This document shows positions 1-9,200 of a stretch of 64,000 bases of DNA, one piece after another; the first letter of the stretch is position 1; each line of letters starts with the position of its first letter. Location of the stretch: the NCBI GenBank assembly GCA_041395745.1, contig JAWKZV010000004.1, positions 186,001-250,000 of the forward strand, given 5' to 3'. The notes under the pieces were generated by a model. That model was not told where the DNA came from. It ran no database searches and saw only the letters and a list, made by a program, of their open reading frames with translations. A program made the translations under genes and the position numbers. The stretch comes from Porticoccus sp041395745. GTDB taxonomy: Bacteria; Pseudomonadota; Gammaproteobacteria; Pseudomonadales; Porticoccaceae.

Positions 1-23
1 AGGCGGCGCAAGCCGCCTTTTTT
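1..23 (+). terminator. Rho-independent terminator of an upstream gene
   Basis: A 7-bp perfect stem (AGGCGGC/GCCGCCT) closes a GCAA tetraloop and runs straight into a T tract. It ends a plus-strand gene lying before the window. In Pseudomonas the gene upstream of dsbA is a cytochrome c4 gene, but nothing of it is visible here. Confidence 0.85.
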
Positions 24-101
24 GTGCTTGCATTTTGGGGAACCTGGGGGATCATAGTGGTCTACCTGATACGGACCCTCTCAAGATCAAAGGAAGTTAG
101 T

Positions 102-743
102 ATGCGGCATTCTCTCACCAAGCTGTTGTTTGTTCTGGTATTACTGCCCCTGATGGCCTGCCATGCGGAAGTGGATGAGCCTTATAAGGCCGGGGTAAAT
201 TACGAAATTTTGCCGGAACCCGTGGCGACCACGGATCCTGCAAAAATCGAAGTGGTGGAAGTGTTCTGGTATGGCTGTAGCCACTGTTTTGCCTTCGAGC
301 CGAAGATCGAGCCCTGGGCTGCATCCCTGTCAGAAGATGTGGATTTTGTCCGTATTCCGGCTGTATGGCATCCAGCGATGGGACTGCATGCCAAGGCATA
401 CTACACAGCCAGGGCACTGAAGGTTCTGGACAAGATGCATGGTGCCATTTTTGAGGCGATGAATCTTAAAAAGAAAAAATTGAGCACAGAAGATGAGATT
501 GCCGACCTGTTTGAGGCCAATGGTATTGATCGGGAGCGATTTCTGAAGGTATTTACTTCCAAGGGAATAGAAATGGCGGTGGATCTGGCCGCAAGCAAAC
601 AGGAGCGCTACCGCATTCAGGGAACACCAGAAATGGTGGTTAATGGCAAATTTCGGGTTTCCAGTCGTGGAAATGGTAACCAGGAGGGGATGTTGAAAGT
701 GGTGGCGTACCTCATCAAGAAAGAGCGGGCCGCCCGCCAGTAA
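102..743 (+). CDS. dsbA: DsbA-family periplasmic thiol:disulfide oxidoreductase
   Basis: Introduces disulfide bonds into proteins in the periplasm. I start at ATG 102 (213 aa) because AAAGGA lies just upstream and the product then opens with a hydrophobic leader; the frame is open further upstream without a good start. The active site reads FWYGCSHC, a CSHC variant of the usual CPHC. The cis-proline loop is present as GTPEMVVNG. The leader ends LLPLMACHA, so it could be cut as a normal signal peptide or as a lipoprotein at the Cys of LMAC; I cannot decide between them. It stands alone after an incoming terminator. The thioredoxin fold with helical insertion and the length fit DsbA; the CSHC dipeptide should shift its redox potential relative to CPHC. 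Confidence 0.92.
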   Translation: MRHSLTKLLFVLVLLPLMACHAEVDEPYKAGVNYEILPEPVATTDPAKIEVVEVFWYGCSHCFAFEPKIEPWAASLSEDVDFVRIPAVWHPAMGLHAKAYYTARALKVLDKMHGAIFEAMNLKKKKLSTEDEIADLFEANGIDRERFLKVFTSKGIEMAVDLAASKQERYRIQGTPEMVVNGKFRVSSRGNGNQEGMLKVVAYLIKKERAARQ

Positions 744-830
744 TAGCCACAATGGCCCCGGTCCGGTTTCTGGCCCGGGGTGATCCCCGTTTCTGGAATC
801 TGTTCTGCCCAAAATTTCCAGCGGGCGACT

Positions 831-858
831 TTGACAACGCTCCAATCCCACTTAGAAT
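831..858 (+). promoter_or_regulatory. Sigma70-type promoter for serC-serA
   Basis: TTGACA (831-836), a 16-base spacer and TAGAAT (853-858) lie 37 bases before the serC start. Position and near-consensus match support a housekeeping promoter. Not tested. Confidence 0.65.
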
Positions 859-894
859 CATCCGCCTGTTTTCTTATTTTCCAGGCGGAATAGC

Positions 895-2010
895 ATGAAA
901 CCGACACAAAAGCCGGCCAATCCTAATTTTTCTTCAGGTCCTTGTAGTAAGAGGCCTGGTTACGATGTTAACCAACTTGATCTAACCACTCTGGGTCGTT
1001 CGCACCGGGCGGCTATCGGCAAGACGGCGCTTGAGCGCGTCTGTGTCGAAACAGCCCAGGTTCTCGGCCTGCCGGAAGGTTACCGGGTGGGTGTGGTTCC
1101 CGCTTCCGACACCGGTGCAGTTGAAATGGCACTGTGGTCCATGCTCGGACCCCGCCCGGTGGATGTGTGTTACTGGGAGTCGTTTGGTCAGGGCTGGTTC
1201 ACGGATATCATCAAACAGTTGAAGCTGGAAAATGTCGGCGAGTACTCTGCTGATTACGGCCTGCTACCTGATCTGAACCAAGTCAATCCTGCCCACGATA
1301 CTGTTTTCACCTGGAATGGCACTACCTCGGGTGTGAAGGTTCCCAACGGTGATTGGATCAGTGATGATCGGGAAGGATTGACGATCTGTGATGCCACTTC
1401 GGCCGTTTTTGCCATGGACATGCCCTGGGAAAAACTGGATGTGGTGACATTCAGCTGGCAGAAGGTGTTGGGGGGTGAAGGGGCCCACGGTATGTTGGTC
1501 CTGAGCCCTCGTGCCGTGGAGCGACTGGAGAGCTACACGCCAGCTTGGCCAATGCCGAAAATTTTCCGGATGACCAAGGGCGGCAAGCTGATTGAGGGAA
1601 TCTTCCGCGGTGAAACCATCAATACACCATCCATGCTTTGTGTGGCCGATTACCTCGATGCCCTGGATTGGGTTAAATCCATTGGTGGTCTGGACGCGGC
1701 CATTGCCAAGTCGAAAGAAAATCTTGCGGTGATCGAACAATTTGTTGCCGCTAATGACTGGATTGATTTCCTGGCTAAGGACCCAGCTCATCGCTCCAAC
1801 ACCAGCATCTGCCTGAGTCTTGATCTGGATGCAGATCAGGTGAAGAAAGTGGTGAAATTGCTCGATGCGGAAGGGGTTGCATATGATATCGGCGCTTACC
1901 GCGACGCCCCTGCCGGATTGCGGATCTGGGGTGGGGCAACGGTGGAAAAGGCCGATCTGGAGGCACTGATGCCGTGGCTGGAATGGGCCTATCGGGAAGT
2001 CTCGCAATAA
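895..2010 (+). CDS. serC: Phosphoserine aminotransferase, second (Methanosarcina/alphaproteobacterial) type
   Basis: Converts 3-phosphohydroxypyruvate and glutamate to phosphoserine, the second step of serine synthesis; cytoplasmic PLP enzyme. The 371-aa product opens with FSSGPCSKRPGY and carries FSWQKVLGGEGAHGM, whose Lys should bind PLP. These features and the length match the TIGR01365-type SerC rather than the E. coli/Pseudomonas type of about 360 aa. GGCGGAATAGC precedes the ATG. serA follows after 30 bases, so the first two pathway enzymes are co-transcribed. The E. coli-type gene usually sits near gyrA/pheA, so this pair may have displaced it; whether a second serC exists elsewhere cannot be seen. 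Confidence 0.92.
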   Translation: MKPTQKPANPNFSSGPCSKRPGYDVNQLDLTTLGRSHRAAIGKTALERVCVETAQVLGLPEGYRVGVVPASDTGAVEMALWSMLGPRPVDVCYWESFGQGWFTDIIKQLKLENVGEYSADYGLLPDLNQVNPAHDTVFTWNGTTSGVKVPNGDWISDDREGLTICDATSAVFAMDMPWEKLDVVTFSWQKVLGGEGAHGMLVLSPRAVERLESYTPAWPMPKIFRMTKGGKLIEGIFRGETINTPSMLCVADYLDALDWVKSIGGLDAAIAKSKENLAVIEQFVAANDWIDFLAKDPAHRSNTSICLSLDLDADQVKKVVKLLDAEGVAYDIGAYRDAPAGLRIWGGATVEKADLEALMPWLEWAYREVSQ

Positions 2011-2040
2011 CGATAAATCAAAACCAAGGGGGAGTTCGGC

Positions 2041-3210
2041 ATGTTCAAGGTACGTACATACAACCAAATCTCGGCAAAGGGTTTGGAACGATTCCCCCGA
2101 GAACGTTATGAGATCGCCAGCGAGTTCTCTCAGCCAGACGCTGTCTTGTTGCGCAGCCAAAAGCTGCATGACGAGGTGATCCCTGACAGTGTCAAAGCGG
2201 TGGCGCGGGCCGGCGCGGGTGTTAACAATATCCCGGTGGCCGACTATACCCGTCGGGGCATAGTGGTATTCAACACCCCCGGGGCCAATGCCAATGCGGT
2301 AAAGGAACTGGTCGCCTCTGCCCTGTTCATGGCCAGCCGGGATATTTTTGGCGGTATGAGTTATGTACAGGGGTTGACCCATATTACTGATGCCACAGAG
2401 ATGTCCAGGCTCCTGGAAAAGGAGAAAAAACAATTTGCCGGCTGTGAAGTGGCGGGCAAACGGCTGGGCGTGGTTGGACTTGGTGCTATCGGCGCATTGG
2501 TCGCCAATATGGCTGTGGAACTGGGCATGGAGGTTCTGGGGTATGACCCGGCCATTTCCGTGGAAGCCGCATGGCGTTTATCCCGGCGGATCCAGAAGGT
2601 GGAAAATCTTCAGAGTCTGCTGGCACAGTCGGATTTCATTACTTTGCATGTGCCGGCAATCCCCGTTACTCACCATATGATCAACAGCGAGATGCTGCGC
2701 TGCGCCAAGGCGTCAGCCATTTTGCTGAACTTTGCTCGAGAGGAAGTCGTGGATATAGGGGCGGTAATCGCCGCACTGGATGGGAACCGGCTGGCCAAGT
2801 ACGTCACCGACTTTCCGGTACCGGAATTGCTTGGACGTCAGGATGTACTGTTAATGCCTCACATCGGCGCCAGTACGGAAGAAGCTGAGGAGAACTGTGC
2901 GGTAATGGCCGCGGATCAGCTGATGGATTATCTGGAAAACGGCAATATCCGCAATTCCGTCAATTTTCCATCGGCAAGAATGGACCGCAACGGTGGTCAC
3001 CGCCTGACTTTCTGCAATGAAAATGTTCCCGGCGTTCTGGGTCACGTACTGTCACTGCTGGCAGATCGCGGCATCAATGTGATCGATATGATGAATCAGA
3101 GTCGCGCGGATATCGCTTACAACATCATTGATGTGGAGGCCGAACCGGGTGAGGAATTGTTGGCCGCAGTTCGTGCCGTGGAAGGCGTAGTCAGGGTGCA
3201 AGCGCTTTAA
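2041..3210 (+). CDS. serA: D-3-phosphoglycerate dehydrogenase with ACT domain
   Basis: Oxidises 3-phosphoglycerate to 3-phosphohydroxypyruvate with NAD, committing carbon to serine. In the 389-aa product the Rossmann motif GLGAIG lies near residue 145, the catalytic Arg is in NFAREEVVD, and the catalytic His is in MPHIGASTEEAEENCA near residue 275. A short C-terminal ACT domain (from about residue 315, with NVPGVLGHVLSLLADRGINV) suggests feedback by serine. Of the known SerA forms it matches the short one (about 390 aa), not the 410-aa E. coli or 530-aa actinobacterial forms. AAGGGGGAG precedes the ATG. Same operon as serC. Confidence 0.93.
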   Translation: MFKVRTYNQISAKGLERFPRERYEIASEFSQPDAVLLRSQKLHDEVIPDSVKAVARAGAGVNNIPVADYTRRGIVVFNTPGANANAVKELVASALFMASRDIFGGMSYVQGLTHITDATEMSRLLEKEKKQFAGCEVAGKRLGVVGLGAIGALVANMAVELGMEVLGYDPAISVEAAWRLSRRIQKVENLQSLLAQSDFITLHVPAIPVTHHMINSEMLRCAKASAILLNFAREEVVDIGAVIAALDGNRLAKYVTDFPVPELLGRQDVLLMPHIGASTEEAEENCAVMAADQLMDYLENGNIRNSVNFPSARMDRNGGHRLTFCNENVPGVLGHVLSLLADRGINVIDMMNQSRADIAYNIIDVEAEPGEELLAAVRAVEGVVRVQAL

Positions 3211-3217
3211 GGGGGTT

Positions 3218-3248
3218 GAGGGGCTGAATTGGAAAGCCCCTCCCTTTC
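3218..3248. terminator. Possible weak terminator between convergent serA and kinase genes
   Basis: An 8-bp perfect stem GAGGGGCT/AGCCCCTC with a 9-base loop follows the serA stop and overlaps the end of the opposing kinase gene. The T tract after it is short and broken, so termination may be inefficient. Confidence 0.45.
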
Positions 3249-5901
3249 AGAACTCGAGTTGCTCTGTATCCTGTTCCAAGTCAAGCAACAGGTCCGAAAC
3301 GTCTTCGAGACGTTCGCGTTTCACAAGTTCATGTAGTCTGCGGACCTTGTATTCCAGTTCCGTGAGCTGGAATACACCGGCAATCCCCAGCAATTGGTGG
3401 ATGTTCTCCCTCAGATCCTGAAGATCATTTCTGGCCAACGATTCCCTGGCACTCTGCAGTAACTCATTAACTTCATGGCGAAATAGATCTGGTGAGATGT
3501 CGCCGGTTACTTCGGCGAGGGGTAGCGGATTACTTGGGATCTTAAGGTGCAGCAATTCGCAGATACTGGCCAGCAATTGGTTCTCATCGAGGGGCTTCAG
3601 TAGCAAGCCATTGGCCCCGGCATCAAACAGGGATTGCTCTTCCTGTTGCAAGATATCTGCAGTCAGGGCGATGGCAGGGATGTTGGCATTGATATTATTG
3701 CTGCGGCGCAGGGTAGAAAGTGTTTCGATGCCATTTTTCTGGGGCATGTGCACATCAATCAACAGCAGATCAAAACGATCCTGTTGGCATGCCGCCAGTG
3801 CTTCCACGCCATTATTGGCCAGAGTGCAGTAGGCCCCAAGTCTACCGAGCAGGGTATCCAGCAATAGGCGGGTGAACTGATTGTCCTCTGCAATCAGAAT
3901 ATTGATGCCGTCGAGTACCTGTGCGGTATCCAGATCATTGATGACTGGTGACTGATCGTTACCCGCTTCACTGAGAGCTCGATGCAATTCGGCCAGGGAT
4001 GGGGGCTGGGCCAGGAAATCAACCGGTTTCAGGGCGGCTCGCTCCCTGGCGTTGAACTGCTGATAAAAATTGAATTGGGTCGATAGCAGTACCAGTTTGG
4101 CAACGGTTACATCCCTGAGTTTCAGAATCAGGGATGCCAGGTCGACACCGGGAGAAAATAGTGGTGACACACACAGGATGACCCTGTCATTTGGGCTCAG
4201 GTGAGCCGAAACGTCTACAACCTTTTCGATAGGGATTTTTGTGATGTCGCTGATGCCAAAGCGCTTCATGGCGTGGATCAGTGACTTGTCGATAAATTCG
4301 TTGCAGCTGGAAATAACCAGCCGAAAGGGCTGCAGTTGCCAGCTGCGGATCGGCAAAGCCATCGACAGAGGCAGGCGGAGTCTAAACGTTGAACCCTTCC
4401 CCTCCTGACTATGTAGCTGGACGTCGCCGTCCATCAGATCCACCAGACTTTTGACAATGGATAAGCCTAGGCCGGTACCCCCGAAACGGCGGGAGATAGA
4501 AGTGTCGGCTTGTGCGAAAGCATTGAACAGCTGGTTCTGTGCGCTCTCCGGAATACCGATTCCGGTATCCCGAATTTCGATGATGACAGCCTGGGCTTCA
4601 TCGGTTTTCAGAGTGAGATAAACACCACCTTCATCCGTGAATTTGATGGCATTAGAGATCAGGTTGCTGAGAATTTGCTGGATGCGGATGGTATCACCTA
4701 CGCGGTCCAGCAGCAGGTCCGGGGCATAGTCTACCCCCAGGCAAAGCCCTTTATGTTGTGCCTGGGGGCCGAACATGGCGATTACCTGCTCGGCACACTC
4801 TGCCAGATCAAGGGGTTGTTGGGTTAACACCACGGTGTTCGACTGCAGTTTTGAAAACGCCAGGATATCGTCGATCAGAGTAAGCAGTTGCAGTGCTGAC
4901 TGGTCGATAATCTGGCAGTACTGGCGATCGCTTTCCGATAGTTTGGCGATATCCAGCAATCGCACAAAACCCTGTATCGAAGTGATTGGTGTCCGCAGTT
5001 CATGGCTCATGCGAGCCAGAAAATCGCTTTTGGACTGGTTGGCGGTCTCGGCAGCCTGCTTGGAAAGCTCCAGTTCCTGATTCTTAAATTGCAGGTTTTC
5101 CAGAGTATCCTGCAGCTGTCTGGTCGCCAGGCGTATGCGGTGTTCGAGAGTTTCCCGGCCTTCTGCAACGGACTCAGCCAATTGATTAATGCCTGCGGCC
5201 AAAATTGCCAGCTCATCGTTGGTGCCGGTAGCAGCTCGAACGCCGAGGTCACCTGCAGCCATCAGCTTGATGGTTTCTGTTAGTTTCCGTATCGGTGAAA
5301 TGAGGGCCAGTCCCAGATAGTAGGTAAAGACGGCCGCGATCAACATGCCGATCAGGAATAGCAGTGTCGAAGTGAGCAGAATGCCTTCCTGTTCTTTCAA
5401 GAGGCTGGTGCGGTCAAGGGCAAGAATGACCCATCCCACCAGTTCCTGGTCACTGGTTTCCGGAGCAAGTTCCTCCTGATAGTCGTTGAAGTCGACACCG
5501 GACAGGTAGACGGGCTTTTTGAAATACACAAAACGGGAAGTTTGCAGGGGTTGCCGTTCCGACAGGTTCTCAGGAATCTGCTCGGAAAGGCTGCCAGTAC
5601 TGAGAACCAGTGTGTCATTGCCGTCGAGAAATGCCATGCCTGCCACATCCGGAATCTGCAATGCGGTCGCCGCCGTGCCTGACAGTAACTTCATATTCCT
5701 CGTATAGAGGGAAAAGTCAGAAATGGTGGCCAGGTAGCTTGATGAGGCATCCCCCAAGCGCATCAGGTTCTGTGACAAGTCATTGCGGCGCGCCTCTACG
5801 GTGTAGAGAGTCAGCAGCATGGTGGTCAACAGTAGTGGTAGCAAGGCGACCGCGAGAAACCGATGCTGGATAGAATGGCTAAGCAGCGGGTGGCGGGTCA
5901 T
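3247..5901 (-). CDS. BarA/GacS-like hybrid sensor histidine kinase
   Basis: 884-aa inner-membrane phosphorelay sensor. Order: TM1 about 14-34; periplasmic domain about 35-170; TM2 about 175-202; HAMP about 203-255; coiled coil; HisKA with SHELRTP (His300); HATPase with N box near 411-420, DTGIGIP and GGTGLGLS; a degenerate receiver-like stretch about 525-645; receiver domain with acidic pair 672-673, Asp716 and Lys769; C-terminal Hpt with His835 in NIHQLLGIAG. A complete His-Asp-His relay is therefore visible, but no response regulator gene is adjacent, so the partner is unknown. The start overlaps the stop of the binding-protein gene (ATGA), arguing that the kinase senses through that protein. 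It could be this genome's GacS, but its place behind a receptor and binding protein suggests a dedicated sensor. Confidence 0.9.
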   Translation of the reverse strand: MTRHPLLSHSIQHRFLAVALLPLLLTTMLLTLYTVEARRNDLSQNLMRLGDASSSYLATISDFSLYTRNMKLLSGTAATALQIPDVAGMAFLDGNDTLVLSTGSLSEQIPENLSERQPLQTSRFVYFKKPVYLSGVDFNDYQEELAPETSDQELVGWVILALDRTSLLKEQEGILLTSTLLFLIGMLIAAVFTYYLGLALISPIRKLTETIKLMAAGDLGVRAATGTNDELAILAAGINQLAESVAEGRETLEHRIRLATRQLQDTLENLQFKNQELELSKQAAETANQSKSDFLARMSHELRTPITSIQGFVRLLDIAKLSESDRQYCQIIDQSALQLLTLIDDILAFSKLQSNTVVLTQQPLDLAECAEQVIAMFGPQAQHKGLCLGVDYAPDLLLDRVGDTIRIQQILSNLISNAIKFTDEGGVYLTLKTDEAQAVIIEIRDTGIGIPESAQNQLFNAFAQADTSISRRFGGTGLGLSIVKSLVDLMDGDVQLHSQEGKGSTFRLRLPLSMALPIRSWQLQPFRLVISSCNEFIDKSLIHAMKRFGISDITKIPIEKVVDVSAHLSPNDRVILCVSPLFSPGVDLASLILKLRDVTVAKLVLLSTQFNFYQQFNARERAALKPVDFLAQPPSLAELHRALSEAGNDQSPVINDLDTAQVLDGINILIAEDNQFTRLLLDTLLGRLGAYCTLANNGVEALAACQQDRFDLLLIDVHMPQKNGIETLSTLRRSNNINANIPAIALTADILQQEEQSLFDAGANGLLLKPLDENQLLASICELLHLKIPSNPLPLAEVTGDISPDLFRHEVNELLQSARESLARNDLQDLRENIHQLLGIAGVFQLTELEYKVRRLHELVKRERLEDVSDLLLDLEQDTEQLEF

Positions 5902-6856
5902 GGCGCCGTTTGCTCCTGTTGTTCAATGGCCCGGTAAAGCTGGTTGTCCGGTGGCAAATTGATGTTCAGGGAGCGTGCCACCGCCGGGTTAGTGCTGATG
6001 GTGAAATATCTGGGGTACTGCTCCTGTGCGTCACGCTGGTTGGGGTTGCTAAGCCAGTTTCGTACGAATTCGCCGGCCTGTTTGCCAATATCCTCCGGAG
6101 CAGAGTAGATCGATGCCAGTGCGCCGGCATTGGTGTACGCCTTGGAAAAGCCGATAACGGGTACTGTCTGTTGGAAGCTGAGGTGCAGAATCCACTTGGC
6201 GATAGCCCGGTTGAGTATGGCCTGATCGGGCAGGGCGATGAACACATCGGCCTCTTTGACCAGGGGGCGGAGAATGGCGAGAGGATTGTCCTCATGGTTC
6301 AGGTACGACTGCTTCAGGGTGATGCCTCTGGCATTGGTCAAGGCCTTCAGGTCCGCCTCGCTTTCCCTGGAGATTGGGCCGAATACTGTGCCAAAGCGGG
6401 TAGCGCGGGGTTCAAGCAGGGTCGCGAGAGAAACGATACGGTTTAATGGCTGATCAAGATAGATAACTGAAAGGGAGCGCTGGTTGGTATTCAGAGCTGG
6501 TACCTGGAGTGCGTCGTAAGCGTTTTTGGGAATGAATATACTTAAGAGCGCAGAATCGCCGCCTTGGTCAAGTGCAGTCCGGGTGGCCTTGCTACCGATG
6601 GCAACGATTAACGGATGGGGCCGCCCGAGTATCGTGCTGAGATCCTGTTGTTCAAGCGTGGCCACCTCAACAGATGTTTCTGCTGGTGATAGCTGCTCAC
6701 GTAGTGCTTCGGCAGTTTCGCGATAGTAGGGGCATTGCTGGAAAGCAACAATAACACGCCGGCGTGTGCTTGGCTGGTTAGCAGCAATAACAAGCAGATA
6801 ACGCCGATTACAGGCATCATTCTGAATTGTCGTGTCCTGACAACTAGTGTTTTCAA
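5898..6856 (-). pseudogene. Periplasmic substrate-binding protein (ABC_sub_bind-like), frameshifted
   Basis: The main frame (6665 to 5898, 255 aa) looks like the type I binding-protein fold of the ABC_sub_bind family but has only a GTG start, no ribosome site and no signal peptide. The missing N terminus is in another frame starting at TTG 6856, with AAGGA 7 bases upstream (or at ATG 6820): a leader ending LLTSQAHA, then GVLLLLSSNAP. Reading on in the main frame gives YYRETAEALREQL. The two join if the run of four G at 6729-6732 (C on the coding strand) had five. So either one base was lost, or this is a sequencing error; if genuine, the protein is not exported. No ABC permease or ATPase gene is nearby, so the intact ancestor probably presented a ligand to the downstream kinase. 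Confidence 0.75.
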
Positions 6857-6936
6857 TGGCCTTCCTTGGGCTCTATCTGTATTTTGGAATACGCGGTCAA
6901 TTATATATCGTGTGTTAGTTAAAAATGATTAAGCAA

Positions 6937-9033
6937 TTAGTCGAAGTCCAGTGTCAGTCGTAAAAAAAACCGGGTTTCAAAAACGTTGTTACGAGCGTGT
7001 TCCTCATAGTCATCGCCCAGATTCTGGGCGATCAGCGACAGGTTGCCCGCCGTGGTACCGACCTGAAAGTTGTAACCCAACATCAAGTCTGTGCGGACGA
7101 ACTGGTCCACTGCATTACCGTCGCGCCACCTTGCATCGCTTATGTGGTAGAGGCTCAAGCCAGAGGACCAGTTCTCAGTAAATTGATGGTGCAACAGCAG
7201 GCCCGCGGTGTGGTGTGGGCTGGTATCGTTCACGTCGTTGGTGTTAATTCCCGGGTGGAAGCGGGAAATATAAAAGCTGTCTATGTCCCGGTAGCCGTAA
7301 TGGGCGTTGATCAGGGTGCGTTCCGTAGGCTGATAGCGGAGCTGCAACTCAACACCGGTCACGTCCGAACGCAGAATATTGTCGCGCACGGAAAAATTCT
7401 CATTGGGGTCGAGTACCGGGATATCCACATCCAACTGTTCCTGGTACACCTCCAGACCGTCTCGGACTTCTTCCCGGTAGAGCCTCGCGTCAAAGGTCAG
7501 ACCTGTGTCGGGTAACTGAGCCAGGTAACCTATCTCGTAACTGCGCAGTCGCTCCTCTTCCATGTTGTCGGCACTGCGACGAATAGCGGTAACTAAAATC
7601 TGGTCATCAAGGATATCTGCATTGTATTCCTTGGCTTCTGCCAGGGAGGGTGAGCGCTTGCCCAGGGCGTAACCCAATCGCAACGTATGAAAATCGTTGA
7701 AATGGTAATTGACCGCCAGACGACCGGAGCTAATGGTGTCAACGACAGCATTGTTTTCCATGATCAGTCCGGCATTGAACGTCCAGTGTGGACTGGGTTG
7801 CCATTCCAGATGAGAGAACAGTCTCCTGCTTGTCAGTGAGTCCTCGTCATCGCGGCCCAGAATCGTTTCTCCTTCTATGTTGTCATAGCGGATACCGGAA
7901 CCCCATGTCGCACGAAGGGTCTCCGTCAACTGGAGCCGATGCTCAAATTCCAGGTCATAGCGTTCGGACTCAACTCCTCGAAAACCAGTGATGTAGTCCT
8001 GGTCCTGTATGTTCAGGCTGGGATCAATCGTCTGGAAAAAAACAGGTACCTGATCGGGGGTAACGGTAAAGCCGAGTTCTTGTGACAGTAGGTCAGATAC
8101 CCGCCCCAGATTGACGTAATTCTCTCCCTCAATTTTGTTGCGGTAGAAATGCACCTGAAGTGCATCTGTGCTATTCAGGTCGCGGTTCCACTTAACAGAC
8201 TGGTACTGATTTTTGAAATTGACCCGTGCATATTCATCCGGGTGGTCGGCATCTCCCCAGCCCATGTTGCTATGGCTGAAACCCGCCTGAAAGTCGAAGG
8301 TGTCGCTGATGTTCGGGGTGTACATGGTCCGCAGATCCAGTGACAGCTTTTCCTTGCCATCCTCCATGTCACCCTGGTCCTCCCCCGAACGCACGGCAGG
8401 AAATCCCTCATTGTGCTCGTAATTGAAGCTGGCCTGGTAATCGAGCTTGTCAGCGTTGCCACTGTAGCGGACGTTACTGTTGCGTGTGTGCTGTTCACCT
8501 GTGGTAGTACTAACATGCCAACCCCGGTCCTGGACCGGTTTGCGGGTAATGATGTTGACTGCCCCAAGAAATGCATTGGACCCATGGGCGGGAGCATTGG
8601 AGCCACGCACAATTTCGATGTGGTCGACATCGTCCAGGCTGATACCCAGAGAGCCCCATTCGATGCTGGCAAATACCGGATCGTAGATGGAACGACCATC
8701 CACCATGATTTCCAGGTGGTTGGGGAATTCTCGGCCGTAGCCGTGATAGGAAATGCCGTAGCGATTACCGTTGATGTAATAGGACTCGAAGCCGGGCACC
8801 AAGCGGAAGACATCTACCCAGGTCAGAGCCCCGGATGCCTTGATCATCTGCCGGTCGATGATGGTGACACTGGCAGGTACTTTGGAAAGGGGTTGCACCA
8901 TGCGAGACACAGAGGTTACTGATGGCAACTCGCCCAGCACATCGTCCTCGGTGATAAATGCCCCTTCTTGGCTGTACAGCAAAGGACTAAACAACAGCCC
9001 GGCTGTGGCAGCTAGAAAACGGTTTCGGGGCAT
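6937..9033 (-). CDS. TonB-dependent outer-membrane receptor
   Basis: 698 aa from ATG 9033, chosen because GGAG lies about 10 bases upstream and the product then begins MPRNRFLAATAGLL, a signal peptide. An N-terminal plug (PASVTIIDRQMIKASGALTWVD, then DVDHIEIVRGSNAPAHGSNA and GAVNIITRKP) is followed by a 22-strand-type barrel ending in a terminal aromatic strand with FFLRLTLDFD. The sequence resembles receptors annotated only as plug-domain proteins, not a known siderophore or B12 receptor, so the substrate is unknown. It is first of three minus-strand genes with the binding protein and kinase, 80 bases before the next gene. Known receptors move large or scarce ligands; here uptake and sensing seem coupled. 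Confidence 0.88.
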   Translation of the reverse strand: MPRNRFLAATAGLLFSPLLYSQEGAFITEDDVLGELPSVTSVSRMVQPLSKVPASVTIIDRQMIKASGALTWVDVFRLVPGFESYYINGNRYGISYHGYGREFPNHLEIMVDGRSIYDPVFASIEWGSLGISLDDVDHIEIVRGSNAPAHGSNAFLGAVNIITRKPVQDRGWHVSTTTGEQHTRNSNVRYSGNADKLDYQASFNYEHNEGFPAVRSGEDQGDMEDGKEKLSLDLRTMYTPNISDTFDFQAGFSHSNMGWGDADHPDEYARVNFKNQYQSVKWNRDLNSTDALQVHFYRNKIEGENYVNLGRVSDLLSQELGFTVTPDQVPVFFQTIDPSLNIQDQDYITGFRGVESERYDLEFEHRLQLTETLRATWGSGIRYDNIEGETILGRDDEDSLTSRRLFSHLEWQPSPHWTFNAGLIMENNAVVDTISSGRLAVNYHFNDFHTLRLGYALGKRSPSLAEAKEYNADILDDQILVTAIRRSADNMEEERLRSYEIGYLAQLPDTGLTFDARLYREEVRDGLEVYQEQLDVDIPVLDPNENFSVRDNILRSDVTGVELQLRYQPTERTLINAHYGYRDIDSFYISRFHPGINTNDVNDTSPHHTAGLLLHHQFTENWSSGLSLYHISDARWRDGNAVDQFVRTDLMLGYNFQVGTTAGNLSLIAQNLGDDYEEHARNNVFETRFFLRLTLDFD

Positions 9034-9200
9034 GGAGGATTCTCCAGATTTGATCTGCAAACCTGCACATTCTATGTCGTGTAGATAGGAATATCAGCCC
9101 CCGCGAAGCGCGTCAGGTGACTTTAGACATCCGTTGGTCAGGGAAGGACAATGGTCGGCCATGCGGGATAAAATGCCGGTTGCCCAAGGAGTACCTGTTT

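Noticed and set aside
6663..6665. GTG as the true start of the binding protein
   Set aside because: No ribosome site or signal peptide, and the missing N terminus is found in the neighbouring frame.
9037..9051. A 15-base identity (GGATTCTCCAGATTT) with 18581-18595 as a possible shared regulatory element
   Set aside because: Both copies sit just upstream of minus-strand start codons and contain the ribosome site; chance similarity of leader sequences is enough.
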